Below, piece after piece: positions 38,626-46,681 of a stretch of 64,000 bases of DNA. The notes below the pieces were generated by a model. That model was given only the letters and a program-made list of their open reading frames with translations. It searched no databases and was not told the origin of the DNA. The stretch's first letter is position 1. Each line of letters begins with the position of its first letter. The stretch covers positions 124,001-188,000 of the forward strand of contig NZ_SOGJ01000011.1 of the NCBI RefSeq assembly GCF_004402375.1, in the 5' to 3' direction. Source of the stretch: Cryobacterium breve. Lineage in GTDB: Bacteria > Actinomycetota > Actinomycetes > Actinomycetales > Microbacteriaceae. Position numbers and translations under genes: made by a program.

Positions 38626-39270
38626 TTACGCTGTGATCTTGAGCCAGGATTTGCGGTGCAGCACGCTGGGGCCGAGCAGGGCGATGGCATCCATGTGGGC
38701 AGCGCTGCCGTAGCCCTTGTTGCCGGCCCACTGGTAGCCGGGCGTCACGGCATCAGCCTCGATCATCAGCGCGTCGCGGTGCACCTTGGCGATCACGGAT
38801 GCCGCCGCCACCGACGCGCAGTCCTGGTCAGCCCGAACCCGGGTCACCACGTTCAGCGGGGTACTCAGCGCCTTGTTCAACCAGTCGTCGTTCCCGTCCA
38901 GGAGCACCACGGCGCCGGTCACATCGACCCCGGCCGCGTGCAGCCGGCCGAGGGCGCGCTTGCCGGCCAGGCCGAGCGCGGCGATGATGCCGAGCCGGTC
39001 GACCTCCAGCGGCGACGCAAGGCCCACCGCGGAGTGCAGGGCCCACGCCATCGCCAGCGGGGCGAGGAGCTCGCGTCGGCTCTGGCTGAGCATCTTGGAG
39101 TCACGCAGTCCGGCTGGGAAGGCCGCGGCGGCGGCGTTCACGACGGCCACGCCCACGCCCACGGGCCCGGCGAGTGCACCCCGGCCGACCTCGTCGCAGC
39201 CGATGACGCAGGTTGCCCCGGCGGCCAGCAGCGCCAGTTCGACGTCGAGGGTCGGATCTACGACCGCCAC
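38626..39270 (-). CDS. rnhB: Ribonuclease HII
   Basis: Removes ribonucleotides and RNA primers from DNA. The 214-residue protein has GCDEVGRGALAGPV (catalytic D and E), DSKMLSQSRREL, and the later ASVIAKVHRDALM. The GTG start directly abuts the lepB stop (TAG then GTG), with GAGGTAG as ribosome binding site inside the end of lepB. Confidence 0.96.
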   Translation of the reverse strand: MAVVDPTLDVELALLAAGATCVIGCDEVGRGALAGPVGVGVAVVNAAAAAFPAGLRDSKMLSQSRRELLAPLAMAWALHSAVGLASPLEVDRLGIIAALGLAGKRALGRLHAAGVDVTGAVVLLDGNDDWLNKALSTPLNVVTRVRADQDCASVAAASVIAKVHRDALMIEADAVTPGYQWAGNKGYGSAAHMDAIALLGPSVLHRKSWLKITA

Positions 39271-40017
39271 CTACCTCGTCTCCGTGGGGACGCCCTGGAA
39301 GACCGCCGGGTAGTCGTCGAGCCAGGTCCAGCGGGACATGGGCCAGCTGATCACCATGGCGCGTCCGACGACGTTGTCGATCGGCACGAATCCCTTGCCC
39401 GGGGTCTCGGTGTTGTAGCGGGAATCCTTGGAGTTGTAGCGATTGTCGCCCATCACCCAGAGCGACCCCTCCGGAACGACGGTGTCGAAGTCATCCTTGG
39501 ACACGATCGTTTCGCCGGCAGGGAGGGAGACGTAGGGTTCGGCGATCGGAACGTCGTTCACGCTCATCTGGCCGAGCACGTTGCAGCACACGACATGGTC
39601 TCCCGGCAGGCCGATGACGCGCTTGATGAGGTGGTCGTTGCTGTCCGGCGCGGACAGGCCCACCACGGACATGACCCAGTCCGCGGCGGCGACGACGGGG
39701 TTCTGCTCGAGCGGGGTCTGCGGCAGCAGCCATCCGCCCGGATCCCGGAACACGACGACGTCCCCGCGCTCGATCGCGATCAGCTTCGGCTCGAGCTGGT
39801 TCACGATGATGCGGTCGTTGACCAGCAGCGTCGTCTCCATCGATCCGGACGGAATATAAAACGACCGGATGAGGAAGGTCTTGATCAGGAACGAGATGAG
39901 CAGGGCCACCACGAAGATGACCAGGAGGTCGCGAATAAAGCGTGCAACGCCGCGCTTGGTGCGCTTCGTTTCTGTTCCCCGGCGATTGGATCGCAAGGGC
40001 AGAGGATTGTCTGTCAT
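39271..40017 (-). CDS. lepB: Signal peptidase I
   Basis: Cleaves signal peptides outside the membrane. The 248-residue protein has one membrane anchor (about residues 30-48) and the Ser-Lys dyad S59 (PSGSMETTL) and K133 (HLIKRVIGLPGDHV), plus VMGDNRYNSKDSR. ATG at 40017 starts just after a hairpin that follows rplS; the spacing suggests that the lepB ribosome binding site (AGGCGG) lies at the foot of that hairpin. Confidence 0.95.
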   Translation of the reverse strand: MTDNPLPLRSNRRGTETKRTKRGVARFIRDLLVIFVVALLISFLIKTFLIRSFYIPSGSMETTLLVNDRIIVNQLEPKLIAIERGDVVVFRDPGGWLLPQTPLEQNPVVAAADWVMSVVGLSAPDSNDHLIKRVIGLPGDHVVCCNVLGQMSVNDVPIAEPYVSLPAGETIVSKDDFDTVVPEGSLWVMGDNRYNSKDSRYNTETPGKGFVPIDNVVGRAMVISWPMSRWTWLDDYPAVFQGVPTETR

Positions 40018-40024
40018 TAAACCG

Positions 40025-40063
40025 CCTGAGCTCCTGACCCAGTGTACGGGTGAGGAGCTCAGG
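40025..40063 (-). terminator. Hairpin between rplS and lepB
   Basis: An 11-bp outer stem (CCTGAGCTCCT / AGGAGCTCAGG) extended by a 4-bp inner stem across one mismatch. In the minus-strand transcript it lies after rplS and is followed by GGUUUA directly before the lepB start. It could attenuate transcription into lepB or hide its ribosome binding site. Confidence 0.75.
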
Positions 40064-40102
40064 GGGAATCCAGCTCGAGCTGGGAGTCGACTGCGACAGG
40101 TG

Positions 40103-40447
40103 TTAGTCGCGCTTCTCCTTGATCTTGGCCTTCTTGCCACGCAGGTTGCGCAGGTAGTACAGCTTCGCGCGACGCACGTCACCACGGGTGATGACCTCGA
40201 TGTGGTCGATCACCGGGGAGTGCACCGGGAAGGTACGCTCGACGCCGACCTGGAAGCTGACCTTGCGAACGCAGAACGTCTCGCGCACGCCTTCGCCGGA
40301 GCGTCCGATGACGACTCCCTGGAAGACCTGAACACGAGAGCGGGTGCCCTCAACGATGTTGACGTGGACCTTGACGGTATCGCCGGCGCGGAACGCCGGG
40401 ATGTCCGTGCGGAGGGATGGTGCATCCACCTGGTCGAGAATATGCAT
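40103..40447 (-). CDS. rplS: 50S ribosomal protein L19
   Basis: Large-subunit protein at the subunit interface. The 114-residue sequence has [33 protein letters not shown] and the C-terminal [24 protein letters not shown]. It has its own promoter and a leader of about 150 nt, and is separated from trmD by a membrane-protein gene. Confidence 0.98.
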   Translation of the reverse strand: MHILDQVDAPSLRTDIPAFRAGDTVKVHVNIVEGTRSRVQVFQGVVIGRSGEGVRETFCVRKVSFQVGVERTFPVHSPVIDHIEVITRGDVRRAKLYYLRNLRGKKAKIKEKRD

Positions 40448-40590
40448 ATTGATTCGCTCTCTGTACCCGCCACAGGACGACTACGGCTTATGCTGCGCGA
40501 CACGCGAAGCGTGCGGAACAGCAAATGAATGAGTGTGTTTCATGCCGATACGGTGCAGCTCCCCTGTGGCAGAGGCATGCTACGGCACAG
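40448..40590 (-). other. rplS leader RNA region
   Basis: Predicted 5' leader of the rplS mRNA, downstream of the promoter at 40597-40626. It contains a perfect hairpin CACGC-GAA-GCGTG (40501-40513). Ribosomal protein leaders often bind their own product; whether this one does is not known. Confidence 0.4.
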
Positions 40591-40596
40591 TCGATC

Positions 40597-40626
40597 ATTA
40601 TGTCACGAAAGAGACCGCGCCTGCAA
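40597..40626 (-). promoter_or_regulatory. Sigma-70-type promoter of rplS
   Basis: On the minus strand, TTGCAG (-35, 40621-40626) and CATAAT (-10, 40597-40602) are separated by 18 bp in an A/T-richer island upstream of rplS. This is the best match to a vegetative promoter noticed in the window. Confidence 0.65.
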
Positions 40627-40673
40627 AAGGAGCAGGCAGGCCGAGGGAATATACCGGAGCCGAGCCTCCGGAG

Positions 40674-41222
40674 CTATCCGGCTCTGTTGCTGTCTGTGCG
40701 ATCGTCGTCATCGAGCGGGCTCTCCCGCACGATGATCACCGATGGATCCGGCGTGGGGATGAAACCGTCGGGCGGCGGGATCGTCGGCGGCACCCCGTTC
40801 ACCGAGACGGGACCGCGGGCCGTCTCCTCGACGAGCAGCATCATGGCTCGCATGCTGCGCCGGGCGGCGGTGACCAGTTCCCGGATCGAGAACCAGAAGG
40901 CACCAAGCCCGACCAGGACCACCAGGGCGGCGAGTCCCGGCGCGACGCCGTCGGTGAACCCCATGGCAAAGATAAGACCGTGCCAGAGCGTGAGGATGCC
41001 CACGTCCGGCCACGACACCATCCGGGCGCTGCGCACCTCGGAGCGGGCGAAAAAGATCAGGCTCACGACCAGCAGGCTCACCCCGACCACGAGGCCGGTG
41101 AAGAAGCTGCCGACCACGTCCCAGCCGCCGCTGCCGTAGACGGAGGCGCCGATCAGGAGCCACGCCGGAAGAGCGACGACGGCAATGAACTGCCAGTAGT
41201 AGAAGACCCTGCGTACGAACAC
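40674..41222 (-). CDS. Four-helix membrane protein of unknown function
   Basis: A 182-residue protein with about four hydrophobic helices in its first 115 residues (IAVVALPAWLLIGASVYG, FTGLVVGVSLLVVSLIFFA, ILTLWHGLIFAMGF, LAALVVLVGLGAFWF), then a soluble tail rich in Pro and Asp. No family recognised. It follows trmD by 36 bp on the same strand and separates trmD from rplS, which are usually closer. Confidence 0.72.
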   Translation of the reverse strand: MFVRRVFYYWQFIAVVALPAWLLIGASVYGSGGWDVVGSFFTGLVVGVSLLVVSLIFFARSEVRSARMVSWPDVGILTLWHGLIFAMGFTDGVAPGLAALVVLVGLGAFWFSIRELVTAARRSMRAMMLLVEETARGPVSVNGVPPTIPPPDGFIPTPDPSVIIVRESPLDDDDRTDSNRAG

Positions 41223-41258
41223 GAGATCAGACTACCCGGGCAGTCCGGGCGGAGCCCC

Positions 41259-42023
41259 TCAGTTCGCTGGCGGCAGAAGGTCCGGGCGCACCCGCGCGGT
41301 GCGCTCGAGCTGCTGCTCGCGACGCCAGATGGCGATGGCGCCGTGGTTGCCGCTCAGGAGCACCGGGGGAACTCCGAGTCCCCGCCAAGCCGACGGCTTC
41401 GTGTAACTCGGGTATTCGAGCAGGCCGTCCTCGTGGGACTCCTCGACGAGGCTCTCCGGATTGCCGACGACGCCAGGGATCAGACGGCCGACGGCCTCGA
41501 TCATGGCCATCACCGCTACCTCTCCCCCGTTCAGCACGTAGTCGCCGAGGCTCACCAGGCGCACGCGTCCGGTCACGGCGAAGTGATCGAAGACCCGTTG
41601 GTCGATGCCCTCGTATCGGCCGCAACCGAAGATCAAGTTCGACTCCCCGGCCAGTTCGCGTGCCATGGCCTGGGTGAACAGCTCACCGGCCGGAGACGGG
41701 AAGATCAGGAGCGGAGCGGCATCCGGTGCCGGAACGCCTGCTGGAGGTGCGTCGGTGGTCGACAGGTCCACCTCGGGCGCTGCCGCGGTCTGAACGTTGG
41801 TGAGGATCGCATCGATCGCGTCGCCCCAGGGCTCCGGCTTCATCACCATGCCGGCGCCGCCGCCGTAGGGCGTGTCGTCGACGGAGTGGTGCCGGTCGTG
41901 CGTGTGGTCGCGCAGGTTGTGCACCCGCAGGTCGATCAGGCCCGACTGCCGGGCCTTTCCCACCAGGGAGACGTCGAGGACGGAGAAGAACTCCGGAAAG
42001 ATCGTGATGATGTCGATGCGCAC
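41259..42023 (-). CDS. trmD: tRNA (guanine-N1)-methyltransferase TrmD
   Basis: Methylates G37 of tRNAs with S-adenosylmethionine. The 254-residue protein has [47 protein letters not shown] and [28 protein letters not shown], the trefoil-knot SAM site. A short Ala/Pro/Asp insert lies at about residues 75-100. A formate/nitrite transporter gene stands upstream where rimM would normally be. Confidence 0.97.
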   Translation of the reverse strand: MRIDIITIFPEFFSVLDVSLVGKARQSGLIDLRVHNLRDHTHDRHHSVDDTPYGGGAGMVMKPEPWGDAIDAILTNVQTAAAPEVDLSTTDAPPAGVPAPDAAPLLIFPSPAGELFTQAMARELAGESNLIFGCGRYEGIDQRVFDHFAVTGRVRLVSLGDYVLNGGEVAVMAMIEAVGRLIPGVVGNPESLVEESHEDGLLEYPSYTKPSAWRGLGVPPVLLSGNHGAIAIWRREQQLERTARVRPDLLPPAN

Positions 42024-42032
42024 GGGAGAAGT

Positions 42033-42887
42033 CTACGATCGAACGAGCACGGACTCGGCAGGCACGGAAACCGGTGCGGCGACCGGTTCCTCGACCCGGT
42101 TCACGCGCGTTCGGTGGGAGAAATAGACCGGCAATGCGGTGAACAGGATGGCGCCGAGGAAGTTGCCGACGAGCACCGGTGCCTGGTTCCAGACCCACCA
42201 CTCACCGATCGTGACGTCCGCACCGACCATGATGCCTGCCGGAATGGCGAACATGTTGACGACCGCGTGTTCGAATCCGAGGCTGAAAAAGATGGTCACC
42301 GGAAGCCACATCGCAACGATCTTGCCCCCCGTTGACTTCGACGTGTAGAACATGATGGTGCCGATGGCCACCATCCAATTGCACAGCATCGCTTTGATCA
42401 CCACGACGAGGATGCCGCCGGCGCCGACCGCCTCATAGGGCAGCACCTTGTGCTCGGCCAGGTTGATCAGGGCCTGGACCATCGGGTCGGACATGTCCGT
42501 GCCGAGGTAGGTGATCGACGTGGTGTAGAGGACGGCGTAGAGAACGGCTCCCACGAGGTGGGCGAGGATCACCACGAAGAAGTTCCGCAGCCCCCGAGCG
42601 AGGGTTGCGCGCCCCTCCATGATTGCGAGCGGGATAAGGGCGAAGCTACCGGTGACCAGTTCGAGATCCAGCAGGAGGATCACCGCGAAGCCGACGGGGA
42701 AGAGCACGGCCCCGACGATCGGCAGGCCGGTCTGGGCTGCGGCGGTTAATGCGACTGTCGTGGCCGCTCCGAGGATGGCCCCGGCGAGCACACCCCGCAC
42801 GGCCATTTGACCTAATGTCAGTCTCGTTTTCCGGAGACCGGATTGAATAATGTCATCGATGAGTTGGTTCGGTTTGACGTACGACAT
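42033..42887 (-). CDS. Formate/nitrite transporter family protein (FocA/NirC)
   Basis: A pentameric channel of the FNT family for small anions such as formate or nitrite. The 284-residue protein has six hydrophobic helices; GAILGAATTVALTAAAQTG, the FNT signature LVTGSFALIPLAIM and AMLCNWMVAIGTIMFY are visible, as is the central histidine in LGFEHAVVNMFAIPAGIM. AAGGAG precedes the start. It is inserted between rimM and trmD, only 9 bp before trmD, so it is cotranscribed with translation genes. Confidence 0.93.
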   Translation of the reverse strand: MSYVKPNQLIDDIIQSGLRKTRLTLGQMAVRGVLAGAILGAATTVALTAAAQTGLPIVGAVLFPVGFAVILLLDLELVTGSFALIPLAIMEGRATLARGLRNFFVVILAHLVGAVLYAVLYTTSITYLGTDMSDPMVQALINLAEHKVLPYEAVGAGGILVVVIKAMLCNWMVAIGTIMFYTSKSTGGKIVAMWLPVTIFFSLGFEHAVVNMFAIPAGIMVGADVTIGEWWVWNQAPVLVGNFLGAILFTALPVYFSHRTRVNRVEEPVAAPVSVPAESVLVRS

Positions 42888-42975
42888 GCGACGGTACTCC
42901 TTGAAAAGGGTCTGCCGCGTCGTGACGAGGTGGGGAGCCGGTCGGGCGCGGCGCGCCTCTCCCCAGAGGGGTGCT

Positions 42976-43662
42976 TCAGCTCTGGCCGGGGACTCCGTCG
43001 ACTTCGGCCTGGGATTCTGATTCGGTCTCGGGGGCAGCCGTGGCTGCGGTGCTGGTGCCAGCGGCGTCGGCGACGTGGTCGCTGTCGTCGTCGTCGTCCG
43101 GTTCCTCCGGGAGCTCTTCGAGCAGGCCGGGAGGCGGGGTGATGGTCACGATACCGGTCTTGATGTCCACGGACGGCACGATGGCCTTCACGAACGGGAT
43201 CATGACTTCGCCAGCGGGGGTCTTCACAATCAGCAGGTCCTGCGCGGGGAGATGCTCCAGCCGGGCGATGGTGCCGATCTTCTCACCGTCGCGAACGACG
43301 GAAAGGCCGATTAGCTGATGGTCGTACCAGGCGTCTTCTTCGCCGGACTGTTCCGCGTCGTCCTGGTCGATCCAGAGGATCGCTTTGGCGAGGGCCTCAG
43401 CCGCTTCGCGGTCGGGGACATCCTTGAAGAAGCCCACCGCGTGCTGGTTGTACCAGCGGAGCTCGACGAGCTCGATTTTCTTGCCGTGCCACGGGGAACC
43501 GGTGGGCACCTGCAGGGTGAACACGGCGCCCGGGACGAAACGCCGTCCCGGGTCATCCGTGAACAATTCCAGCTTGATCGCTCCCTTGAGTCCGTGCGCC
43601 TTGGTCAGGCGCCCGACTCTCAACTGGCTGCGAGGGGTCGTGCCGTCGTTCACCGAACTCAT
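42976..43662 (-). CDS. rimM: Ribosome maturation factor RimM
   Basis: Assists assembly of the 30S head domain. QLRVGRLTKAHGLKGAIKLELFTDDP is the N-terminal RimM domain and AWYDHQLIGLSVVRDGEKIGTIARL with GEVMIPFVKAIVPSVDI is the PRC barrel. An Asp/Glu-rich tail of about 50 residues follows, making 228 residues against about 175 usual. ATG at 43662 is preferred to a TTG two codons upstream. Confidence 0.95.
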   Translation of the reverse strand: MSSVNDGTTPRSQLRVGRLTKAHGLKGAIKLELFTDDPGRRFVPGAVFTLQVPTGSPWHGKKIELVELRWYNQHAVGFFKDVPDREAAEALAKAILWIDQDDAEQSGEEDAWYDHQLIGLSVVRDGEKIGTIARLEHLPAQDLLIVKTPAGEVMIPFVKAIVPSVDIKTGIVTITPPPGLLEELPEEPDDDDDSDHVADAAGTSTAATAAPETESESQAEVDGVPGQS

Positions 43663-43684
43663 ATCCAACTACTCATTTACCAGT

Positions 43685-43921
43685 TCAAAAATCGGTGTCG
43701 ACGACGTCGACGCGCACACGCCGGCCGTCGGCCAGCGCGGCCACGAGGGTGCGCAAGGCCTTGGCGGTGCGCCCGGAGCGCCCGATCACGCGACCGAGGT
43801 CCTCAGGGTTCACGCGAACCTCGAGCACCTCGCCCCGAGGGGACGTCTGGGCGGCAACATGCACATCGTCCGGGTGATCAACGATCCCCTTGACGAGGTG
43901 CTCAAGCGCGGGAGCGAGCAA
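43685..43921 (-). CDS. khpA: KH-domain RNA-binding protein KhpA
   Basis: A 78-residue single KH-domain protein (formerly YlqC) with the GxxG loop in VIGRSGRTAKALRTLV. In other Gram-positives it partners with KhpB in RNA binding and cell elongation. The start is TTG at 43921, 2 bp after the rpsP stop, with AAGGCG as ribosome binding site in the end of rpsP; no ATG or GTG fits. Confidence 0.92.
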   Translation of the reverse strand: MLAPALEHLVKGIVDHPDDVHVAAQTSPRGEVLEVRVNPEDLGRVIGRSGRTAKALRTLVAALADGRRVRVDVVDTDF

Positions 43922-43923
43922 AA

Positions 43924-44349
43924 CTACGCCTTGTCCTCTTCGGATGCCTCTGCGGCAGCCTCTGACTCCTTGGGTGCCTCTTCCTTGGCCACGGGCTTAT
44001 CAGCCTTCGGCTTCAGAACCGGCTTCTTCTTCTCGTCGGCGACGAAAGGAACCTTCGGCTCCTTGAACTTGACGGTGGAGACGGCGTTCTTGTCACCCTT
44101 GAAGATGCCCCAGTCGCCGGTCAGCTTGAGGAGAGCCTCAACCTGCTCGGTCGGCTGTGCGCCTACGCTCAGCCAGTACTGGGCACGCTCTGACTTGACC
44201 TCGATGACGGAGGGCTCCTGCGTGGGGTGGTAGATGCCGATCTCTTCGATGACACGACCGTCGCGCTTGGTACGCGAGTCGGCAACGACGATGCGGTAGT
44301 ACGGTGCACGGATCTTACCCATGCGCTTCAAACGAATTTTGACAGCCAC
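43924..44349 (-). CDS. rpsP: 30S ribosomal protein S16
   Basis: Small-subunit protein. [26 protein letters not shown] at the N-terminus is diagnostic. The GTG at 44349 matches the family start. A Lys/Glu/Ala-rich tail makes it 141 residues against about 85 in E. coli. First gene of the rpsP-khpA-rimM-FNT-trmD series. Confidence 0.97.
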   Translation of the reverse strand: MAVKIRLKRMGKIRAPYYRIVVADSRTKRDGRVIEEIGIYHPTQEPSVIEVKSERAQYWLSVGAQPTEQVEALLKLTGDWGIFKGDKNAVSTVKFKEPKVPFVADEKKKPVLKPKADKPVAKEEAPKESEAAAEASEEDKA

Positions 44350-44645
44350 AATTCTCCTGTGTATTTGATTTTTGGCGAACTGAGGGCCGTGAGCGTGGGG
44401 GCACACTCGGCACAAGCTCAATATGGTTTTTTCCTGCGTCTGAGTAGAGGGTCGGACGCAAGAGAACTCGACTAATCATTCTGTCAGACATCCGTGACTT
44501 TCTGATAATCGGCAGCCTCGACGGTGCGGTCGACGGTGCGGTCGCGGCGGTCGGGGGCTGGGACTGTGGCGCCGGTCCGTCAATCAATGTCAGGATTGTC
44601 ACACAACCACACCCGAACGGGTGCACCAGAACGGGAGGACCGCGC
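44350..44645. other. Divergent intergenic region between rpsP and ybdK
   Basis: 296 bp that must hold promoters for both rpsP (minus) and ybdK (plus). A/T-richer islands lie near 44430-44515 and 44580-44610, but no hexamer pair with good spacing could be fixed. No gene or strong hairpin is seen. Confidence 0.4.
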
Positions 44646-45788
44646 ATGGGTATCGAATTTGCCCGGTCAGAACGGTCAACCATTGGCATCGAGTGGGAAC
44701 TGGCCCTCGTCGACCGCGAGTCGGGCGATCTGGTGTGCCTGGCCGACGATGTCCTGACGGCGTTGGCCGCGCCCGACGGCACGCCGCATCCGAGTATCAC
44801 TGGGGAATTGCTTTTGAACACGGTCGAGCTCGTGTCGGGGGTGCACCACACGGTCGCGGGCGCCGTCGCGGATGTTGCCGCCCAGGTTGACGAGGTACGA
44901 GCGATCACCGATCCCCTGGGTGTCGAACTCATGTGCAGTGGCTCGCATCCGTTCAGCCAGTGGTTCGACCAGGAGGTCACGGACAAGGCTCGGTACCACC
45001 GTCTGATCGACCGCACCCAGTGGTGGGGGCGCAACATGATGATCTGGGGCATCCACGTGCATGTGGGGATCGAGGATAGGGCGAAAGTCATCCCGATCCT
45101 GAACGGCCTGCTCGGCTATCTGCCGCATCTGCAGGCCCTGTCCGCGTCGAGCCCATTCTGGGCCGGTGTGAACACGGGCTATGCGTCCAACCGTGCCCTG
45201 ATGTTCCAGCAGCTGCCCACCGCAGGGCTCCCGTGGATCCTGGAGGACTGGGAAGCCTGGGAGCGCTACGTGGCGGACATGGAAGCCACGGGCGTGATCG
45301 ACGACGTGACCGAGGTGCGCTGGGACATCCGTCCGTCGCCGCGGTGGGGAACCATCGAGGTGCGCGCCTGCGACGGCGTGTCCACCACGGAGGAACTCGG
45401 GGCGATCGCCGCGTTCATCCAGTGCCTGGTCGACTGGATGAGCGAACGGCTCGACGTCGGCGAGACGGTGCCGTCAATGCAGCCGTGGTTCGTGCGCGAG
45501 AACAAATGGCGGGCGGCCCGCTACGGCCTGGACGCCGAGATCATCACGGATGCCGCGGGCTCGGAAAGCCTGGTGATCGACGATGTGCGCCGGCTGATCG
45601 GCGTCCTCTCCCCCGTCGCCGAGCGGCTGGACTGCCTGGACGAGCTGCGGAGTCTCGACCGGATCACAACCGAGGGCGCCAGCTACCAGCGGCAGCTCCG
45701 GGTCGCCGAGGCGCACGGAGGAAGCCTGCCGGCCGTCGTGGCGTCCCTGACCCGCGAATTGCGCACGGGCATCCCCGCCACCCCCTGA
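44646..45788 (+). CDS. ybdK: Carboxylate-amine ligase, YbdK family (GCS2)
   Basis: A 380-residue ATP-grasp-like ligase of the glutamate-cysteine ligase 2 family. Motifs are STIGIEWELALVD, TGELLLNTVELVSG, WGIHVHVGI and WDIRPSPRWGTIEVRACD. YbdK of E. coli shows weak gamma-glutamylcysteine synthesis; actinobacteria usually lack glutathione, so the true product here is uncertain. GGGAGGA precedes the ATG. It diverges from rpsP. Confidence 0.9.
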   Translation: MGIEFARSERSTIGIEWELALVDRESGDLVCLADDVLTALAAPDGTPHPSITGELLLNTVELVSGVHHTVAGAVADVAAQVDEVRAITDPLGVELMCSGSHPFSQWFDQEVTDKARYHRLIDRTQWWGRNMMIWGIHVHVGIEDRAKVIPILNGLLGYLPHLQALSASSPFWAGVNTGYASNRALMFQQLPTAGLPWILEDWEAWERYVADMEATGVIDDVTEVRWDIRPSPRWGTIEVRACDGVSTTEELGAIAAFIQCLVDWMSERLDVGETVPSMQPWFVRENKWRAARYGLDAEIITDAAGSESLVIDDVRRLIGVLSPVAERLDCLDELRSLDRITTEGASYQRQLRVAEAHGGSLPAVVASLTRELRTGIPATP

Positions 45789-45818
45789 TGCGTCTTCCTG
45801 CCGCGTGTCCGCGGATGT

Positions 45819-46610
45819 TCAGACGTCGTTTTTGCTGTCACGCCAGGCGAGCCAGTCGGTGAGCGGGGCCAAGTCGTACTGCGGCCCGGACAGACCGAGG
45901 GTGAACAGGCGTGCGCCGAGGTCGTAGAGCTGGTCGGCCTCTTGGACAGTGCGCCCCCGCAGCTCGGTGGAGATTTCAATCTCGGCCAGGTTCCGGCCCA
46001 CGGTGTGGCACCACCCGGAGAGCACGCCGAGTTTATGCTCGAGCACGGCCGGCGTGGAGAATGAGTGCCAAATGTCGGCGTGCCGGGCCACGATTCGCAG
46101 GGTCTTCTTCTCCCCGCCTCCGCCGACCAGCACCGGAATGTCCCGCAGGGGCGCCGGGTTCAGCTTCGCCCAGCGCGCCTCGATCCGCGGCAAGTCGTCG
46201 GTCAGGGCGTTCAGGCGAGTGCCGACACTGCCGAACTCGTACCCGTACTCGTCGTAGTCGCGCTCGAACCAGCCGGAGCCTGTGCCGAAGATGAACCGAC
46301 CGCCGCTGATGTGGTCGATGGTGCGCGCCATGTCGGCCTGCAAGTCGGGGTTGCGATAGCTGTTGCAGTTCACCAGCGCGCCGAGCTGAATGGTCGTGGT
46401 CTGCTCGGCCCAGGCCGCCAGGAGCGTCCAGGACTCGAAGTGGAGACCGTCCTTGTCGCCGGACAGCGGGAAGAAGTGGTCCCAGTTGAACGCAATGTCT
46501 GTGCCCAACGCCTCGACCTCGGTCAAGGTCTCCCGGATCTTCGGATACAGGGCGTGCTGGGGCGCGATTTGTGCGCCGATGCGCACCCGGCCGGCGGATG
46601 AGGACGTCAT
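45819..46610 (-). CDS. LLM-class (probably F420-dependent) oxidoreductase
   Basis: A 263-residue luciferase-like monooxygenase-fold protein. RIGAQIAPQHALYPKIRETL, FNWDHFFPL, GALVNCNSYRNPDLQADMARTIDHISGGRFIFGTGSGWFERDYDEYG and IPVLVGGGGEKKTLRIVARHADIW are typical of F420-dependent members. Substrate unknown. It is convergent with ybdK and 71 bp from ffh. Confidence 0.9.
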   Translation of the reverse strand: MTSSSAGRVRIGAQIAPQHALYPKIRETLTEVEALGTDIAFNWDHFFPLSGDKDGLHFESWTLLAAWAEQTTTIQLGALVNCNSYRNPDLQADMARTIDHISGGRFIFGTGSGWFERDYDEYGYEFGSVGTRLNALTDDLPRIEARWAKLNPAPLRDIPVLVGGGGEKKTLRIVARHADIWHSFSTPAVLEHKLGVLSGWCHTVGRNLAEIEISTELRGRTVQEADQLYDLGARLFTLGLSGPQYDLAPLTDWLAWRDSKNDV

Positions 46611-46681
46611 GCGCTCATTCTAAACCGCCGGCCGGGGGCATCCGCTGGGCCGTCTTTGCTCACGGTCGGGAGGGCGGGGTC

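Noticed and set aside
44350-44645. Possible tRNA or riboswitch in the rpsP-ybdK gap
   Set aside because: No cloverleaf, no GTTCGA loop and no known aptamer core could be built from the sequence.
45819-46610. LLM oxidoreductase as a possible alkanesulfonate monooxygenase (SsuD) for the importer
   Set aside because: It lies 11 kb away on the other strand, is only 263 residues against about 380 for SsuD, and its motifs fit the F420-dependent group.
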